From Saprospiraceae bacterium (GTDB lineage: Bacteria; Bacteroidota; Bacteroidia; Chitinophagales; Saprospiraceae): a stretch of DNA of 64,000 nucleotides. Below, piece by piece: positions 60,977-64,000 of the stretch. The translations under genes were made by a program, and so were the position numbers. The notes under the pieces are model-generated. The model ran no database searches, was not told the DNA's origin, and saw only the letters and a list, made by a program, of their open reading frames with translations. Location: positions 62,001 through 126,000 of the forward strand of contig JAHBTW010000006.1 of the NCBI GenBank assembly GCA_019638385.1, given 5' to 3'. The stretch's first letter is position 1; the number at the start of each line of letters is the position of its first letter.

Positions 60977-63900
60977 TTATCTCAAAATCATAAAAAATCC
61001 TCTGCTCGGCACGGTACCGTCGCCGAAATTCACAATATAAAAATAGGTGCCCGGCGGTAAATCCTGTCCGTTATACGTTCCGCCCCAGTTATTCCGGTAT
61101 GGAATAGAAGAGCGGAATACTTCATCGCCCCAACGGTTGAAAATCAAAAGTTGACTATTGGGGAAAGCATTCAAATCGTACAGGCAGGGGATCACCATAA
61201 AATCGTTGACCTTATCGCCGTTGGGCGTTATCACCGACGGCACATCGCAGCGGTCGCCCGCCGTTACATCAATAACTACGGTAGCAAAAGAACACTCGCA
61301 GCCCTCGCTGCATATTTCGTAAGTGAATTGGTCTTCGCCTATGAAGTTGAGGTCGGGCGTATAGATCAAAAGAGAATCTGCCGTTTGCGTCACGGTTCCG
61401 AACTGAGGTTCGCCCACAATGCGGACGGTGGTACGGGAAGGTGCAAAGTCATTGGCCAATACATCGAAAATAGTGCTTTCGCCAAACACCACCGTCACCG
61501 TGTCGTCCACCGCTACCGGGTTGGGAGCGTACTCCACTATCACCGTATCTACGGAAGCGCCGCCGCACAGGGCATCATCAATAGTCCAAATCAAGGTGTT
61601 GAAGCCTTGCTGAAGCCCGAAGACCGTGGCGCGCGGGTCTTGCGGATTGCTGAATTGCAGCGTGGTATCCGGCGACGACCAAAATCCGAAGCTTCCCAGT
61701 GCCGGGGTTTGGGCCTCCAGGAACCCGAATTGCTCGTCGTTGCAGGCCCGGAAGTCGCTGCCGGCAGAAGGGCTTACATCCGACACCGATACCAGCACAC
61801 TATCGGCCAATACGCCGCATTCTCCGGTTACGGTCCATACAAATAGGTACAGGTTGCCTCCCACCAATCCACTGATGGGCGAATTGGGATTGCCGCTCTC
61901 CTCAATGATTACGCCCAACTGTGCCTGCACATCGGGTTGCGACCATACGCCGGTAGCGAGCTGCACCGGCGTAGCGCCTAAGGAGAATGAAATGTCCGGG
62001 CAGATGATGGTGTCCATTCCGGCCTCGGCTTCTTCTATTTCCAGAACAGTAAGCGTCACTTCGTCAAAACCGTAATTGACGCAGGCGCCGTTCGACAAGG
62101 TCCAGCGGAAGGTGTATTCACCGCCCATTTCGAGGCCGTTGACCTGGCTGCCGGGGTTCGCCGGCGCTAAAATACTCTCTCCGCCGGTTCCGCCCTGTAC
62201 GAGCGTCCAAACACCGCCCCCCCTCGGCGGAGCGGTGGCGTCTAAAAATATCCCCTCGTTGGGGCACACTTCGCGGTCTTCTCCGGCAAAGGGTGGCTGG
62301 CCTGGAATCGTATTAAATGTAACGAGGACAGGGGCCGATAAATCCGACACGCAGCCGTTTTTGCGAGCGCGCACAAAGAACGGGAACGTCCCCTCTCCGT
62401 AAGAGGCAAAACTATTGAACTGAAAGTTCAGACCCGCCGTAGCGCCTATCAGCATATTGTTTTGATCGAACCAGTCGTAAGTAGCCCCGGAAGTAGCGGA
62501 TGCCGCCGACACCGAAAAAATGACCGAGGCTCCGGGCGTGCTGATACAAACCGGGCCGGCCGGCAGGGCCACGGGCCGGTTTGGGCGGGTGCGCACTTCC
62601 ATAAACACGGTATCCACTTCCGACATACATCCGTTGCGGGTAGCGGTCACAATATATACACCCGTGTGGGCCAACGAGTCGGCGTTGTTGATAACCGGAT
62701 TGGGCACGCCGGAAGTAAATCCGTTGTTCAAACCAACCCAGGAATAAGAAGCGCCGGGGATGAAGTTCGACATAAACTGTATGGTCTGGCCTTCGCACAC
62801 CGGGCTGTTGCTACTCGCTACAATCACCGGCACGGGGTTCACCACCACATTGATAAGGCCGGAGGTTGAAGACAAGCATCCGTCCACCTGTACAAATACA
62901 GCATACGGGCCGCTGTCTGCGGTTGTAGCGCTGTTGATGACCAAAGATGGGGTGGACGTGGGCACGAGGCCGGCCGGTGTTTGCCAAAGGTAGATAATCT
63001 GGTTGCCGGTGTAGGAAGTGGTCGTAAGCGTGAGCATTTGCCCGGCGCATACGGCCCCGGCGTTGCCGGATGTGATGACCGGAGTGCCGGGGGTCTCCGG
63101 AGCCGCCGTCAGGTTCACAAAGGTGGTAGCCGGCAAGGACGCGCAGCCGGAGGCATTGCGCACCACCAATTGATACAAGCCGTTACAGGCTACAGTTGCG
63201 CCGGGAATGACCGCACTCGTACCGGTAACCATTACCGGGCAAGGGCCGCTCCACTCGTAGGTGTATGTGCCGTTGTCGGGAGGGCTGAGCGTAGCCATCA
63301 ATTGTACGTCCGTCGGAGCGGAGATACACAACTGACCATTATTGCTCAATCCCAGAATGGTGGGCCGGCCAAGAACGCTTACCATGATGGATGCAGAGGC
63401 CAAGCAGTTTTCTGCCGTAGTCACTGTAACGGAATATAAACCGGCGCGGGCGAGCGTCATATTGCCAATGACCGGAGTGCGCAAAGAAGAGCTGTATCCG
63501 GCAGGGCCGCTCCATGTATATTGCGCATTGAGCAGTGCCGGTGAGGCAAATAATTGCAACGATTGACCCTCGCATACCGCCGCAGGCGTAGCTTCGGCCG
63601 TGACCTGCGGAATGCTGTTTACCACCACCTGCAAGGGCGCGGAAATATCTGAATCGCAACCGAATTGCGTAACAAATACTCTCCACGGCCCGACAACGGA
63701 GGCGTTTACATTGGGCAATACCAAGACATTGGCAGCCGTAACAATGGGCGGCCCGCCACCCGGCGGTATCCAATGGTACAGACTTGCGGGAGTACTGGCC
63801 GTGAGTAAGATGGAACCGCCCTCGCAGGCCGGCCCACTGCTTCCCAATATCGGTGTGGCGGGCTTGGGAAGCACTGTCACTACCACCGTATCGGGCGCAG

Positions 63901-64000
63901 AAGTGCAGCCGTTTTGGGTTACCCGCAGGGTGTAAATACCCCCGCTACCCGGCCCGGCGTTATTGGTCACCAAAGGTGATTGATTGTTTGACATGAAGTT
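60977..64000 (-). CDS. Large surface protein with Ig/PKD-like repeats and gliding-motility C-terminal domain (partial)
   Basis: At least 1007 residues; the frame is open to the window edge, so the start is missing. About ten Ig/PKD-like repeats of roughly 85 residues share the patterns N-S-P-V-C-E-G-Q and G-x-Y-x-V-x-V-x-x-x-x-C. After a cadherin-like part (V-L-A-N-D-F-A-P) comes the CHU_C/gliding-motility domain (I-T-P-N-G-D-K-V-N-D, I-F-N-R-W-G-D-E-V-F). It should be exported by T9SS and partnered by the downstream PorP/SprF protein. Function as adhesin or matrix protein is inferred. Confidence 0.85.
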   Translation of the reverse strand, partial: NFMSNNQSPLVTNNAGPGSGGIYTLRVTQNGCTSAPDTVVVTVLPKPATPILGSSGPACEGGSILLTASTPASLYHWIPPGGGPPIVTAANVLVLPNVNASVVGPWRVFVTQFGCDSDISAPLQVVVNSIPQVTAEATPAAVCEGQSLQLFASPALLNAQYTWSGPAGYSSSLRTPVIGNMTLARAGLYSVTVTTAENCLASASIMVSVLGRPTILGLSNNGQLCISAPTDVQLMATLSPPDNGTYTYEWSGPCPVMVTGTSAVIPGATVACNGLYQLVVRNASGCASLPATTFVNLTAAPETPGTPVITSGNAGAVCAGQMLTLTTTSYTGNQIIYLWQTPAGLVPTSTPSLVINSATTADSGPYAVFVQVDGCLSSTSGLINVVVNPVPVIVASSNSPVCEGQTIQFMSNFIPGASYSWVGLNNGFTSGVPNPVINNADSLAHTGVYIVTATRNGCMSEVDTVFMEVRTRPNRPVALPAGPVCISTPGASVIFSVSAASATSGATYDWFDQNNMLIGATAGLNFQFNSFASYGEGTFPFFVRARKNGCVSDLSAPVLVTFNTIPGQPPFAGEDREVCPNEGIFLDATAPPRGGGVWTLVQGGTGGESILAPANPGSQVNGLEMGGEYTFRWTLSNGACVNYGFDEVTLTVLEIEEAEAGMDTIICPDISFSLGATPVQLATGVWSQPDVQAQLGVIIEESGNPNSPISGLVGGNLYLFVWTVTGECGVLADSVLVSVSDVSPSAGSDFRACNDEQFGFLEAQTPALGSFGFWSSPDTTLQFSNPQDPRATVFGLQQGFNTLIWTIDDALCGGASVDTVIVEYAPNPVAVDDTVTVVFGESTIFDVLANDFAPSRTTVRIVGEPQFGTVTQTADSLLIYTPDLNFIGEDQFTYEICSEGCECSFATVVIDVTAGDRCDVPSVITPNGDKVNDFMVIPCLYDLNAFPNSQLLIFNRWGDEVFRSSIPYRNNWGGTYNGQDLPPGTYFYIVNFGDGTVPSRGFFMILR

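Overview
The window looks like a chromosomal piece of a Bacteroidota bacterium close to the Saprospiraceae/Lewinella group. The support is: two sets of type IX secretion (T9SS) genes (gliding-motility C-terminal adhesins with PorP/SprF partners and an OmpA/PD40 protein), a secreted cytochrome with a T9SS sorting tail, two TonB-dependent receptors with an N-terminal carboxypeptidase-like domain, Bat genes, starts without Shine-Dalgarno sequences, and several promoters of the TAnnTTTG type. There is no rRNA, tRNA, CRISPR array, phage or complete insertion sequence. The genes are mostly G+C-rich, with A+T-rich islands at 1-230, 1950-2150, 10100-10800, 28550-29000, 46900-48400 and 52100-53200.

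Layout. 1-3600: a decayed zone with a start-frameshifted helical-repeat gene, a DUF4143 ATPase that has lost its ATPase core, and a KamA-type radical SAM gene. 3894-6345: potassium channel TrkH/KtrB with its RCK regulator. 6359-10036: B12-dependent methionine synthase. 10167-10786: a DUF433/DUF5615 toxin-antitoxin pair. 10804-15054, minus strand: D-Ala-D-Ala dipeptidase, a small exported protein, a Fic protein with a row of palindromic operators, and a PurF-like enzyme. 15267-18216: a lipoprotein/TonB-receptor operon. 18242-25459: oxidoreductase, pentaheme T9SS cytochrome, second Fic protein, DJ-1-like protein, barrel protein, bestrophin and HxlR regulator. 25651-27385: a structured leader ending in an intrinsic terminator, then a maltose-type MFS/SLC45 transporter. 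27439-33399: glycosyltransferase, DUF2200, pheS, hisS, MmcQ/YjbR, an NADP-binding protein and dihydrofolate reductase.

33464-46879 is a minus-strand block: BatD-like, BatA, BatB, a lipoprotein, an exported papain-like protease with a DUF4384-like tail, an exported caspase-like protease, a 1404-residue SprB-repeat adhesin, and PorP/SprF. 47086-52109 holds a TRIC/YicG membrane protein, a DKNYY lipoprotein, and a probable metal-uptake unit (TonB receptor diverging from a DUF4625 lipoprotein and a Fur/Zur regulator around a perfect palindrome). 52289-57769 holds a CBS protein, an AT-hook protein built on a 108-bp tandem repeat, ClpS, peroxiredoxin, an EamA transporter, rhodanese and TonB. The window ends in a second T9SS set (OmpA/PD40, PorP/SprF, Ig-like adhesin running off the edge).

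Most notable non-coding structure: (a) two unrelated genes whose products carry a winged helix (Fic, DUF4143) have the same operator design, three palindromes with 5-nt spacers every 32-34 bp ending at the start codon; (b) a three-way-junction leader plus terminator before the MFS gene; (c) a dispersed hairpin family built from GAGCTnCGAG units placed just after stop codons; (d) a short segment bounded by CCACGC palindromes between pheS and hisS.
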